From assembly GCF_000721495.1 (NCBI RefSeq), contig NZ_JOHY01000007.1, positions 194,344-258,343 of the forward strand: 64,000 nucleotides of DNA, given 5' to 3'. The stretch's first letter is position 1. Every line of letters starts with the position of its first letter. Shown piece by piece: positions 16,598 to 24,371 of the stretch. This stretch comes from Streptomyces sp. NRRL F-5123 (GTDB lineage: Bacteria; Actinomycetota; Actinomycetes; Streptomycetales; Streptomycetaceae). A model generated the notes under the pieces. That model was not told the DNA's origin. It was given only the letters and a program-made list of their open reading frames with translations, and did not search any database. The translations under genes were made by a program, and so were the position numbers.

Positions 16598-17872
16598 ATG
16601 GCCAGCATCGTGGAACGCCCCAAGAAGAACGGCGAGACCACCTTCCAGGTGAAATGGCGCCTGGGCGGCGGGAACGGCCCTGTACAGACCGAACGCTTCG
16701 CCGACCCTGAATCCGCCGAGACCTTCAAGCAGCTCGTCAACCTCCACAAGCAGCAGTGGCCGCCCGGCTGGGTCCGCGGCGAGGGGTTCGTCGAGGAAGC
16801 CGAGGTCCCCAACGACGCCCCGCTCCTCGACTACGCGAACCGCTACGTCGACCGCCTGACCGGCATCGACGACCGCACCCGCGAGGACTACCGGCGCGAA
16901 ATCCGCCTCCACTTCACCCTGATCCACCACACCCAGGCGTCCGGCACCACGGTGCCCGCCTCGATCGCGAACATCACCTCCGACGACGTTGCCGACTGGG
17001 TTCGCGCCGAGGAGACCGGAGAGCCTGCGCCCGACGGCGCGAAGGGGAAATGGCTCCGGCCGCCGGCGGACCCGAAGAGCATCCGCAACCGGCACGGGTT
17101 GCTGTTCTGTGTCATGCAGGCCGCGGTCGACAGCAAGCACCAGCAGCTCCGCACCGACAACCCGTGCAAGGGGTCGCGCCTGCCTCGGGTTGACGACCAC
17201 GTTGAGGAGGAGATGTGCTTCCTCGAACGCGACGAGTACGCGCGAGTCGCAGCGGAGATCCGGGACCCGGCGGCGCGGCTCCTCGCGGACTGGCTCGTGG
17301 GCACAGGGATGCGCTGGGGCGAGGCGTCGGCCGTGCAGGTGCGGGACTGCAACCTGACCGCGCCACGGCCCTATGTGGACGTGCACAGGGCGTGGAAGAA
17401 GGCGAAGGCAGGAAGTGACGCGTCGTTCTTCTTGGGGCCGCCGAAGACGAAGAAGGCCCGCCGTAGGATCTTCCTGACCCCGGACCAGGCCGCCGTGGTG
17501 CGCGAGCAGGTCACGGGGATGCCGCCGGAGGCGTTCGTGTTCCGGGCGGCGCAGGGCGGGGCGTGGCGCCACAGCAACTTCTACCACCGCAAGTGGCAGC
17601 CGGCCGTGGCGGCCGCGGTCGCGAAGGGTCTGCCGAAACGGCCTCGGATCCACGATCTTCGACACACCCATGTGGCGTGGTTGATCAATGGCCGGATCCC
17701 GCTCCCCGCGATTCAACTTCGGCTAGGGCACGAGAGCATCCAGACCACGGTGGACCGGTACGGGCACCTGGTGGACGACCTGGCGGATGATGTGCTGGCC
17801 GCGGTGGAGGCTGCGATGGCCCCGGTGGTCGCCCCGGCGCAGAGGTTGGCGCTGGTGCCGCAGGTCAGCTGA
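16598..17872 (+). CDS. int: Tyrosine recombinase (phage integrase)
   Basis: It catalyses site-specific integration at tRNA-His and, with an excision factor, excision. The 424-residue protein has an N-terminal arm-type domain (about 1-70), a SAM-like core-binding domain (about 75-190) and a C-terminal catalytic domain. Visible catalytic residues are R239 (GTGMRWGE), K around 283-287 (PPKTKKARR), H352-x-x-R355 (HDLRH), H378 (GHESIQTT) and the nucleophile Y388 (DRYGH). ATG 16598 is taken because MASIVERPKKNGETTFQVKW is the typical start of this actinophage integrase type. Its 3' end overlaps a convergent small gene by 8 nt. Confidence 0.95.
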   Translation: MASIVERPKKNGETTFQVKWRLGGGNGPVQTERFADPESAETFKQLVNLHKQQWPPGWVRGEGFVEEAEVPNDAPLLDYANRYVDRLTGIDDRTREDYRREIRLHFTLIHHTQASGTTVPASIANITSDDVADWVRAEETGEPAPDGAKGKWLRPPADPKSIRNRHGLLFCVMQAAVDSKHQQLRTDNPCKGSRLPRVDDHVEEEMCFLERDEYARVAAEIRDPAARLLADWLVGTGMRWGEASAVQVRDCNLTAPRPYVDVHRAWKKAKAGSDASFFLGPPKTKKARRRIFLTPDQAAVVREQVTGMPPEAFVFRAAQGGAWRHSNFYHRKWQPAVAAAVAKGLPKRPRIHDLRHTHVAWLINGRIPLPAIQLRLGHESIQTTVDRYGHLVDDLADDVLAAVEAAMAPVVAPAQRLALVPQVS

Positions 17873-18122
17873 CGTGGCGCAGGTGCGACGGCGGCTTGGT
17901 GTCGCCGTCGCCTGCCAGCTGCCAAATGCCGTGGCGTACGAGGTGTGTGACGGTGCGGTTGAGTTCGGCGACGGCGTCTTCCAGAGTGGTGCCCTCGCGG
18001 ATGAGCACGGTGGGGCTGCCGTCGATCTCGACGTAGATGACTGGGTCCGCAGTGGCGGGGTAGGCCGCCGCGGGCACGATCTGGAAGATCCCGTTCGTGG
18101 CAGTAGTCGTCGTTGACTCCAT
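17865..18122 (-). CDS. Small prophage protein downstream of the repressor
   Basis: An 85-residue protein on the repressor strand, convergent with and overlapping int by 8 nt. The middle reads VIYVEIDGSPTVLIREGTTLEDAVAELNRTVTHLVRHGIWQL, which looks like a compact alpha/beta fold without cysteines or membrane segments. ATG 18122 (MESTTTT) is used; earlier in-frame codons encode Arg/Cys-rich sequence not typical of a start. Position and strand suggest expression in the lysogen together with the repressor. Function is not recognised. Confidence 0.65.
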   Translation of the reverse strand: MESTTTTATNGIFQIVPAAAYPATADPVIYVEIDGSPTVLIREGTTLEDAVAELNRTVTHLVRHGIWQLAGDGDTKPPSHLRHVS

Positions 18123-18285
18123 CGAACCCCCTCGCCTTGGGCACGCCCACCTTATACGCACGCGCGTTCGAATGTACGCGTGTAGATGTTCGGTGTGCGT
18201 TTCGTGCCAACTTTGCGCCCCCCAGGCGGATCACAGATGATGCCACGTCGGTCACACTCGGCCAAGGCCGAAGCGGAAAGTCGTA

Positions 18286-18699
18286 CTACTTGCCGTCGTG
18301 GCGCACCGAGAAGCTCTGCGCGATCGTGATCAGGCGTTCCAGGTCTTCGGAGGACAGGTCACTCGCGCGGCGGGCCAGGATGCGGACGCGCTCGGCGTGC
18401 GGATCCTCGACCTCGACCGTCTCCACGCCGAAGAACTGCTCCCCTGCGGCGTCTTGGACCTCACGTACGGCGCACTGGAGGCCGGCCGCGAGTGCGCGGA
18501 TTTGCTCGACCGTGATCGCTTCCATGGCTTCACGGCGTTCGAGCCGGTGGAGCCGACCAACCTTCCACTCCTGAACGCCTGTCTCGGGGTCGATGCAGCG
18601 CTCGGCGAGTTTGACGAGGCTGAGTCGTAGCTCTGCCCGCCTGTCGGCGACGAGGTCGGACAGGCGCGTGCTTGCTCCCTGCGCGGCCATGGTGATCAT
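18286..18699 (-). CDS. Candidate immunity repressor (Xre-like HTH protein)
   Basis: A 137-residue protein transcribed away from a Cro-like gene across 257 bp of operator-rich DNA, which is the layout of a phage lysogeny switch. The N-terminus RLSDLVADRRAELRLSLVKLAERC, followed by VGRLHRLERREAMEAITVEQIRALAAGL, fits a divergent HTH_XRE fold. The C-terminal half (DLSSEDLERLITIAQSFSV) is a short helical dimerisation-like segment with no LexA-type peptidase. ATG 18699 has CAGGAG about 9 nt upstream on its strand. It probably represses the early genes and binds the iterated sites at 18790-18956. Confidence 0.7.
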   Translation of the reverse strand: MITMAAQGASTRLSDLVADRRAELRLSLVKLAERCIDPETGVQEWKVGRLHRLERREAMEAITVEQIRALAAGLQCAVREVQDAAGEQFFGVETVEVEDPHAERVRILARRASDLSSEDLERLITIAQSFSVRHDGK

Positions 18700-18789
18700 C
18701 CTGCCACTCCTGTGCGCGAAATGGGCCGTGGGGTGTCCATCTGGCGTAGCCCGTGGCGCGCGCTCTCGTGCTGCTCGCGCGCCACACAC

Positions 18790-18956
18790 GTTTCACATGC
18801 TGAACGCAGTGTCCACCACGATGGACGGCGCGCGCTAGGGCGCACGGGGGTGATGTCTTGTTTTCGTAACACCGTTCATTGAGATGGACGTTCCGTTCAG
18901 GCTGTGCAATGCTCTACTCATTCACCGAAATGAACGGACCATCCACCGAGGTGAAC
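18790..18956. promoter_or_regulatory. Five iterated 16-bp operator-like palindromes at the lysogeny switch
   Basis: Imperfect palindromes with half-site GTTCA/GTCCA lie at 18790-18805 (GTTTCACATGCTGAAC), 18811-18826 (GTCCACCACGATGGAC), 18874-18889 (GTTCATTGAGATGGAC), 18920-18935 (ATTCACCGAAATGAAC) and 18941-18956 (ATCCACCGAGGTGAAC). The last abuts the ATG of the Cro-like gene and contains its Shine-Dalgarno GAGGTG. They sit between the divergent repressor and Cro-like genes, as expected of right- and left-operator clusters. Confidence 0.8.
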
Positions 18957-19262
18957 ATGAGAGACCGCACGACCATGTACCGCCTCGTCGACACCGACCT
19001 GTTCCGGCAGCTCATGCGGCGCACGGGCAACGGCTCCCCTGTCACTGGGCGGCAGCTGGCCCGAGCCGCCGGGGTGGCTCACGGAACAGTCGGGAGCCTC
19101 CTCACCGGGGAGCAGAAGACCCTCCCGGAGGAGAAGGCCATGGCGCTCGCGCAGCGGCTCGGTGTCGACCTGCTGGTCGTTTTCGAGCCGGTGTGCCGGA
19201 GTACGACGACGGTGCAGGCGTACGCGGCGCTCGTGCAGCCGGTCGAGGAGGCGTCGGCGTGA
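18957..19262 (+). CDS. Cro-like HTH regulator
   Basis: A 101-residue protein with a clear HTH (Xre) segment: TGRQLARAAGVAHGTVGSLLTGEQKTLPEEKAMALAQRLGVDLLVVFEP (residues about 30-79). First early gene on the plus strand, opposite the repressor, it is likely the Cro/antirepressor-side DNA-binding protein. ATG 18957 directly follows the fifth operator palindrome, whose GAGGTG serves as Shine-Dalgarno. The frame is open for 26 codons upstream through the operators, but those are not expected to be translated. The stop overlaps the next start (GTGA). Confidence 0.8.
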   Translation: MRDRTTMYRLVDTDLFRQLMRRTGNGSPVTGRQLARAAGVAHGTVGSLLTGEQKTLPEEKAMALAQRLGVDLLVVFEPVCRSTTTVQAYAALVQPVEEASA

Positions 19263-19522
19263 CGATCTACGACTACGACGAGGCCGCCGCCGCACTGCGG
19301 GTTGAGAAGTCCTGGCTCCAGCGGCACATCAAGGAGCTGCCGCACAGCAAGAAGGGCCGGGTCGTCACCTTCACGGACGCCGACCTGGAGCGCATCGACC
19401 AGATGCATCACCACGAGCCGTCGTACGGGCCGCTGGCGAAGCCGGCACCCGCCCCCGCCGTGGCCGGGGTGCACCCGCTCGCGGCGTTGAAGCCGCTCCC
19501 CGCGCGTAAGCGCGCTTCCTGA
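19259..19522 (+). CDS. Small HTH protein, candidate excisionase/DNA-binding protein
   Basis: An 87-residue protein. The N-terminus YDYDEAAAALRVEKSWLQRHIKELPHSKKGRVVTFTDADLERI is the winged-HTH/excisionase pattern (helix-turn-helix, then a basic wing, then a TDADLERI helix). The Pro/Ala-rich C-terminus is probably disordered and ends in RKRAS. GTG 19259 overlaps the previous stop. Likely roles are Xis-type DNA bending or early regulation; a true excisionase would work with the integrase at 16598. Confidence 0.7.
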   Translation: MTIYDYDEAAAALRVEKSWLQRHIKELPHSKKGRVVTFTDADLERIDQMHHHEPSYGPLAKPAPAPAVAGVHPLAALKPLPARKRAS

Positions 19523-19620
19523 CCCCCCTGCGTGATGCAGGGCCGCCCGCTGCTTCCCGGCCCCGGACGACCCCGCCGGCATCACGCCCCTTCGAAACTC
19601 ACGAAAGAGAGGCGAGAGCC

Positions 19621-20082
19621 TTGACCATCATCATGCCGGACGTCAGCGCTACGTCCGTCCCCACCTACGGGCGCCGGCCGGTCCTGACGACCGTGACGGC
19701 CCCGCACCCCACGACCCTGTCCGGTGCCCTGCGGGCGGCCGCGCGGCTGATCGCGGCGAACGGGCACCACCAGGGCGACTACCTGCCCGACCCCTTCAAC
19801 CGCGTGCTGAGGACGCCGCGCCTGTCCCGGCCGCTGAGCATCGTGGCCGCGATCCGCGTGGCGGTGTCCGGTCGGCACGTGGAGACGGAGCTGTCGGAGC
19901 GCGCGATCAGCGTGCTGGCCGGGCGGCTGGAGATCACCGAGGACGACCCGGTCGTGCACCTGGACCGGCCGATCGAGTGCGAGATGCACGTCGCGGCGTG
20001 GGGTGACGTGGAGGGCCGGACTACCGAGTCGGTGTGCGCGGTGCTGTACGCGGCTGCGGACGCGGCCGAGGTGACGGCGTGA
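19621..20082 (+). CDS. Early phage protein, DUF6197-like
   Basis: A 153-residue protein. The region LRAAARLIAANGHHQGDYLPD followed by LSIVAAIRVAVSGRH resembles a conserved actinobacterial/phage family (DUF6197, from memory) of unknown function. TTG 19621 is preferred because GAGAGG lies about 9 nt before it; ATG 19633 is the alternative. A short hairpin (CCCTGC/GCAGGG, 19526-19542) lies in the preceding 98-bp gap, so this may start a separate early transcript. The stop overlaps the next GTG. Confidence 0.7.
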   Translation: MTIIMPDVSATSVPTYGRRPVLTTVTAPHPTTLSGALRAAARLIAANGHHQGDYLPDPFNRVLRTPRLSRPLSIVAAIRVAVSGRHVETELSERAISVLAGRLEITEDDPVVHLDRPIECEMHVAAWGDVEGRTTESVCAVLYAAADAAEVTA

Positions 20083-20525
20083 GGGCCCGTCTGATCGCGC
20101 CGTCGGCGTGCCGGTGGGATGGCATCCCGGAGCGGGAGCACGCGCAGCAGTGGGTGGCACCGTCGAAGGGCGGTCCGGGGTGGCACATGTACGTGCAGCC
20201 GACGGATGCGCAGGTGTTGGAGCGGATGCGGGCTCGGCGTCTGGTCCGGTTGGAGGTTCTGCGGGAGCTCCTGCCGGTGTCGGACCCGGATCGTCACGCG
20301 CTGGACATCGTCGCGGATCGGGCGTTCGCCGGGCTGGTGAAGCTGCCGGGCGCGCACGTCTCCCGCGACGCGGACTACCCGGGTTGGGTGCCGCCGCACG
20401 CGTACCCGAGCACCTGCAACTCCGCCGACTACGCCGCGTCCACCGACGCGGGATACAACCCGCCGGTCGTGTGGGGCGACAAGCCGGTGCGGACCGCCGA
20501 CGTGCAGACCGGGGGTGTGCTGTGA
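20079..20525 (+). CDS. Early phage protein of unknown function
   Basis: A 148-residue protein; GTG 20079 overlaps the previous stop by 4 nt. Its N-terminal half is basic and helical (VLERMRARRLVRLEVLRELL) and the C-terminal half is Tyr/Pro/Asn-rich (NSADYAASTDAGYNPPVVW). No catalytic motif, Cys cluster or membrane segment is seen. It belongs to the coupled early operon. Confidence 0.65.
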   Translation: MRARLIAPSACRWDGIPEREHAQQWVAPSKGGPGWHMYVQPTDAQVLERMRARRLVRLEVLRELLPVSDPDRHALDIVADRAFAGLVKLPGAHVSRDADYPGWVPPHAYPSTCNSADYAASTDAGYNPPVVWGDKPVRTADVQTGGVL

Positions 20526-21007
20526 GCGCCCGCCGACCGCTCTTCAACTGCATCGTCGCTCCGCTCGCGGCCGGGCCCATGAGCCCGACCGACGCCAAGG
20601 CGATGCTCGACAACTATCGCGCCGAGGTGCTGGCCGAGCAGGCGGCCGAGGTCGAGCGGCTGCGCACCGACCGCAACGCCTACGCCGACCGCGTGGACAC
20701 GCTGACTGCGGTGGCCAAGGGCAACAAGCGGCACGTGCAGGCGCTCACCGGCGAGCTGGAGACCGCGCAGGCCCGCGTTGCGGAGCTGGAGCAGCAGGTC
20801 GCCACCGCCGAGGCCCGCGTCACGGCGGCCGTTGAGTCACCGCTCGCGTGGGCCGACCAGCTCGACGCCAAGAGCCTGGACAACTTCCTGATCTCGCTCG
20901 GGCAGGCCGTCGAGTACGAGCCCATCGACGGGGCGATCGCGTACATCCACGAGCTGCTGAACTCGTTCCGGGTCGCGGTGGCCGCGCGGGGCGGTGAGTC
21001 CCGATGA
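20522..21007 (+). CDS. Coiled-coil early phage protein
   Basis: A 161-residue protein, GTG 20522 overlapping the upstream stop. Residues about 25-105 are a near-continuous coiled coil (AEQAAEVERLRTDRNAYADR, GELETAQARVAELEQQVATA), followed by a globular-looking C-terminus (DNFLISLGQAVEYEPIDGAI). Function is not recognised; scaffolding or oligomerisation is plausible. Confidence 0.68.
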   Translation: MSARRPLFNCIVAPLAAGPMSPTDAKAMLDNYRAEVLAEQAAEVERLRTDRNAYADRVDTLTAVAKGNKRHVQALTGELETAQARVAELEQQVATAEARVTAAVESPLAWADQLDAKSLDNFLISLGQAVEYEPIDGAIAYIHELLNSFRVAVAARGGESR

Positions 21008-21426
21008 GCGCGTGGCACAGGCCGGACGTGGAGACGGCGGCCCTCGACTACCTGACCCAGGCGGTCGGCGACAAGACCGGCGCCCAGCAGATCCTCCACG
21101 GCCTCCGGGAGAAGGCGGCCGCCGAACAGGCCGCGGAGGTCCGGACGCTGCGCGAGCGCGTCGCGGAGCTGGACACGGCCGCGCTGGTCACCGAGTACCA
21201 GGTGCCGGTGTCGGACTCGGAGTGGGTGATGGTCCGCCGGGAGCCGCAGGGTGACCGGTGGGCGATCCTCGCGAGCCGCCGTACCGGTGGTGAGCGGCGG
21301 GCGTACGTGGGTGGCCGGTGGCAGGTGCTGCCGGTGGTCGGCCCGGACGGGCTGTGGGAGTACGACTCCGCGGAGACCGCCTTGGCCGTGGCGACGGGCC
21401 TGGCTGTGGGCGGTGAGCGCCCGTGA
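21004..21426 (+). CDS. Early phage protein of unknown function
   Basis: A 140-residue protein; ATG 21004 overlaps the previous stop. A short helical/coiled N-terminus (AAEQAAEVRTLRERVAELDT) shares the QAAEV-L-R style with the preceding gene and may be a related leader. It is followed by a beta-rich part (EYQVPVSDSEWVMVRREP, ERRAYVGGRWQVLPVVG). No recognised domain. Confidence 0.65.
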   Translation: MSAWHRPDVETAALDYLTQAVGDKTGAQQILHGLREKAAAEQAAEVRTLRERVAELDTAALVTEYQVPVSDSEWVMVRREPQGDRWAILASRRTGGERRAYVGGRWQVLPVVGPDGLWEYDSAETALAVATGLAVGGERP

Positions 21427-21530
21427 ACGCCGCTGACTTCGTGTGGCTGCTGATCTTCTCCGCGGTCGCGATCGTCGGTGCCCTGGTTGTCGGGGCTGCG
21501 CTGCCCCCGCGGGGTGGTCGCCGTGGATGA
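21423..21530 (+). CDS. 35-residue single-pass membrane peptide
   Basis: GTG 21423 overlaps the previous stop (GTGA) and the frame encodes a short N-terminus, one hydrophobic segment (FVWLLIFSAVAIVGALVVGA) and the basic tail RGGRRG. The stop lies inside the start of the next gene (8-nt overlap). The coupling pattern and the hydrophobic core argue that it is a real gene. Function unknown. Confidence 0.55.
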   Translation: MNAADFVWLLIFSAVAIVGALVVGAALPPRGGRRG

Positions 21531-21795
21531 GGCCACCGAACTGGACGTCCTGCGCGGGCTCCTCGCGTTCGGCGGGGCTGTCGGCGCCTGGTGGATCGCC
21601 GGGGCGTCGGCCCTGTGGGTGCAGCGCGTCGTGCCGCGCGCCGTGCACGCCACGGCGGACGCGGCCCGTGACCGGGCTCTCGTTGCCCGGTGCTGGCTCG
21701 ACGAGCTGACGGAGTACCTGCACTCCACCCCTGCCGCGCGACCCGCGGCCCACCTTTCCTCTCGTACGACCGGGATCCATGGGGGACTCCGATGA
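21523..21795 (+). CDS. Small membrane-associated early protein
   Basis: A 90-residue protein from GTG 21523, overlapping the preceding peptide gene. One hydrophobic segment (GLLAFGGAVGAWWIAGASAL) is near the N-terminus and is followed by a basic helical region. It pairs with the membrane peptide before and the one after, giving three consecutive small membrane genes. Function not recognised. Confidence 0.6.
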   Translation: MDEATELDVLRGLLAFGGAVGAWWIAGASALWVQRVVPRAVHATADAARDRALVARCWLDELTEYLHSTPAARPAAHLSSRTTGIHGGLR

Positions 21796-21953
21796 ACAAC
21801 TTCTTGCCCGCCTTCGCGTTCATGGCGGTCGTCGTGGCCGCCACCGGAGCGCTGACCGGGTCCTTCCACGAGGTGCTGCCGCCGGAGCCGTGCCCGCGTG
21901 GGTGCGGCGCCCCGGCCACCGCCGGACACCAGTGCACCGGGGGTGCCCGATGA
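21792..21953 (+). CDS. 53-residue membrane peptide with a C-terminal Cys/His cluster
   Basis: ATG 21792 overlaps the upstream stop (ATGA). The N-terminal hydrophobic segment is LPAFAFMAVVVAATGALTG, followed by PCPRGCGAPATAGHQC, a C-x3-C-x8-C arrangement with His that could bind zinc. It could be a membrane anchor or a redox/metal peptide. Function not recognised. Confidence 0.6.
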   Translation: MNNFLPAFAFMAVVVAATGALTGSFHEVLPPEPCPRGCGAPATAGHQCTGGAR

Positions 21954-22315
21954 CCGAGCCCCGCATCCACCGCATCACCCCGACCCCGCTCCCGGACGGC
22001 GCCGACCTCGGCGTGGAGGGGTACGCGCGGCAGCTCCTCGCCGACGTGATCGGTGTGCTCGCCGACCGGGACGACCTGCGTGAGGACCTGGACCGGCTCC
22101 TCGACACGGACGCCCCGAGGCATGACCCGCACGTGCAGGACACCGGGTCCCGCGACGACAAGTTCATCGACGACCTCGTCCGGGCGCTGGGCCCGGCGAC
22201 CCTGACGATCCGTATGCGCACCCGCGAGGCGGGGCGCCTGGCCGAGTCCCTGTCGGAGATCGCCGACCCGCTGGTGGTGCAGTGGCCGTGGCTGCGGAGG
22301 GGTGAGGTCGCGTGA
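21950..22315 (+). CDS. Early phage protein of unknown function
   Basis: A 121-residue acidic helical protein; ATG 21950 overlaps the previous stop. It contains YARQLLADVIGVLADRDDLR and LTIRMRTREAGRLAESLSEI. No known motif, cysteines or membrane segment. Coupled to the next gene by a GTGA overlap. Confidence 0.65.
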   Translation: MTEPRIHRITPTPLPDGADLGVEGYARQLLADVIGVLADRDDLREDLDRLLDTDAPRHDPHVQDTGSRDDKFIDDLVRALGPATLTIRMRTREAGRLAESLSEIADPLVVQWPWLRRGEVA

Positions 22316-22884
22316 GCGCCCCGAGGATGCCGGAGATTCGGCAGGCCATCGCCCAGGCCCGCGCCCTGGACGGCCGGGAGGACACGGAGGAGTTCGTCCT
22401 CCAGTCCCCCGGGCTGTTGGCCCGGCTGGTGCAGTACCTCGACCTGTACGTCGGGCACGAGCCGACGTTGGCGGAGGAGGAGGCGTACGTCCGGCAGCAG
22501 CACCGCGCCGAGACCCGACGCGACGCGTACCTCGAAGCCGCGGACCAGATCGAGGTGTGGCAGAACGACGCCGACGACGCGGTCGCCCTGGATCACGGGG
22601 CGCTGACCGACGCGGAGACCGCGGCCCATGTCGCGGTGCGCCGGATGGCGAAGGCCCTCCGCGAGGTGGCCGCCGCGATGGCCGCGGGCGAGCCCGCCCG
22701 GCCCGCGCCGCGTACCCGCGTCCTCACGCAGGCCTTCGCCGGGGCCAACCCGCACCTGACGATCCGCCTGGAGTTCGGCCCGGAGTACACCAACGACGGC
22801 GTCCAGGCCATCACCGACCGGGTCCGGGCCGCCGCCCGCAACGGGCTCGTCGAGGTCACGGAGGGCGGTGAGCCCCGTGGCTGA
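22312..22884 (+). CDS. Early phage protein of unknown function
   Basis: A 190-residue, mostly helical acidic protein from GTG 22312. The centre (AEEEAYVRQQHRAETRRDAY, AHVAVRRMAKALREVAAAMA) is coiled-coil-like. The C-terminus (PHLTIRLEFGPEYTNDGVQA) looks like a small alpha/beta domain. No recognised family. It overlaps the following Cys-rich gene by 17 nt. Confidence 0.65.
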   Translation: MSAPRMPEIRQAIAQARALDGREDTEEFVLQSPGLLARLVQYLDLYVGHEPTLAEEEAYVRQQHRAETRRDAYLEAADQIEVWQNDADDAVALDHGALTDAETAAHVAVRRMAKALREVAAAMAAGEPARPAPRTRVLTQAFAGANPHLTIRLEFGPEYTNDGVQAITDRVRAAARNGLVEVTEGGEPRG

Positions 22885-23251
22885 CCCCGTCCTCCTCGCC
22901 GTCGCCTCCCGCGCCACCAGCGTCGCCGACTGCCGACACCTGCTCGACATGCTCGGCCTCCTCCCCACCGTCACGGAAGCGGAATCCGCGCTCCCCCAGG
23001 ACGACCAGGAACACGGCCGGATGAGCACCTACCGGCACGGCTGCCGCTGCCAGGACTGCCGCAACGCCAACGCCCGCCGCCACAAGCAGTGGCGTCACCG
23101 CGCCGCCCACAACCCCCAGAGCGCAGACCGTGCGGGCCACGGCAACGCGAGCACTTACAACAACCACGGTTGCCGGTGCGAACCGTGCACCGAGGCGCAC
23201 ATGGCACGCATCAACGCCTACCGCGCGGCCCGGAAGGCGGCTGCCGCATGA
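22868..23251 (+). CDS. Cys-rich repeat protein (two GCRC-x2-C units)
   Basis: About 127 residues from GTG 22868 (GTG 22877 is an alternative). Two copies of a G-x-x-STY-x3-GCRC-x2-C unit (YRHGCRCQDCRNANARR and YNNHGCRCEPCTEAHMAR) form a probable zinc-binding repeat in a basic C-terminal half, following a helical N-terminus. A related triple repeat precedes the HNH domain of the gene at 39773, so this may be a nuclease-less relative or a DNA-binding module. Confidence 0.65.
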   Translation: MSPVADPVLLAVASRATSVADCRHLLDMLGLLPTVTEAESALPQDDQEHGRMSTYRHGCRCQDCRNANARRHKQWRHRAAHNPQSADRAGHGNASTYNNHGCRCEPCTEAHMARINAYRAARKAAAA

Positions 23252-23481
23252 CCGCCGTCCTGACGCGCCGCGCGCACCTCGCGCTGGCCATACAGCACAT
23301 GCCCGAGCCGATCCGCGCCGCTGACCTGGCCGCCGCCAACGCCGCGGCCGGGTTCGGCGCCGCCCGGAACACCGGACGCCTCGACGCCCGTGCGCTCGTC
23401 CGCGCCGGGCTCCTGGCCCCCCTGCCCGGGCCCGGCAACCGCACCTACACCCGCACCACGACGGAGGCCACCGCCTCATGA
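23248..23481 (+). CDS. Small basic early protein, winged-helix-like
   Basis: A 77-residue protein, ATG 23248 overlapping the previous stop. The sequence AIQHMPEPIRAADLAAANAA then GRLDARALVRAGLLAPL, ending in a YTRTTTE strand, suggests a small winged helix. It immediately precedes the recombination exonuclease gene and is coupled to it (ATGA). Role unknown. Confidence 0.6.
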   Translation: MTAVLTRRAHLALAIQHMPEPIRAADLAAANAAAGFGAARNTGRLDARALVRAGLLAPLPGPGNRTYTRTTTEATAS

Positions 23482-24371
23482 CCACCCAGACCCTGACCGG
23501 GGCCACCACCCCGGCCGGCGGCCGGGACCTCCCCGGCGGCATCTACCAGATGACCGCCGAGGAATACCACGCCGACCCCGTCCCCGGCGGCTCCCTCTCC
23601 TCCAGCGGCGCCCGCAAGCTCCTCGCCCCGTCCTGCCCCGCGAAGTTCCGCTACGAGCAGGACCACGGCCAGCAGGCCCGTGCCGTGTTCGACTTCGGCC
23701 AGGCCGCACACATGCACGTCCTCGGCGAAGGCCCCGAGATCGTCATCGTCGACGCCGACGACTGGCGCACCAAGTCCGCACAGCAGCAGCGCGCCGAGGC
23801 CCGCGAACGCGGCGCCGTCCCCGTCCTCACCGCCGAGTACGACCGCATCAAGGCCATGGCCGCCGCACTCCGCGAACACCCCATCGCCCGGGCCCTGTTC
23901 GACCCGGACCGAGGCCGCCCCGAGCAGACCCTCATCTGGCGCGACCGCCGCACCGGCGTCATGCGCCGCGCCCGCCTGGACTGGCTGCCCGACCCCGGGC
24001 CCGGGCGGCTGATCATCCCCGACTACAAGACCTGCGCTTCCGCCGAGCCCGCCGCCCTGGCGCGCGCGGTCGCGACGTACGGCTACCACCAGCAGGACGA
24101 CTGGTACCGGGCCGGCGCCCGCGCCCTTGACCTCGCCGACGAGGCCGCAGCGTTCGTCTTCGTCTGCCAGGAGAAGACCCCGCCCTTCGTGGTCACGGTC
24201 TTCGAGGTCGATGCCGCGTCGCGCCGGATCGGCGCCGCCCGCAACCGCCGCGCGATCGAGGTCTTCGCCGAGTGCCAGCGCACCGGCCGGTGGCCCGGCT
24301 ACGGCGACGACATCGCCTACCTCTCCCTTCCCCCGTACGTCGAGCGCGCTGATACCGAGGAGTACCTGTGA
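23478..24371 (+). CDS. PD-(D/E)XK exonuclease (RecE/exodeoxyribonuclease VIII-like)
   Basis: A 297-residue nuclease of the phage recombination type. After a DUF-like start (GGSLSSSGARKLLAPSCPAK, FDFGQAAHMHVLGEG), the catalytic core has RARLDWLPD and IIPDYKTC, giving the D...D-x-K pattern. It is followed by YGYHQQDDWY, the Q-x3-Y motif of the exonuclease VIII family. It would resect dsDNA 5' ends for single-strand annealing recombination with the next gene product, to which it is coupled by an ATGA overlap. Confidence 0.88.
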   Translation: MTTQTLTGATTPAGGRDLPGGIYQMTAEEYHADPVPGGSLSSSGARKLLAPSCPAKFRYEQDHGQQARAVFDFGQAAHMHVLGEGPEIVIVDADDWRTKSAQQQRAEARERGAVPVLTAEYDRIKAMAAALREHPIARALFDPDRGRPEQTLIWRDRRTGVMRRARLDWLPDPGPGRLIIPDYKTCASAEPAALARAVATYGYHQQDDWYRAGARALDLADEAAAFVFVCQEKTPPFVVTVFEVDAASRRIGAARNRRAIEVFAECQRTGRWPGYGDDIAYLSLPPYVERADTEEYL

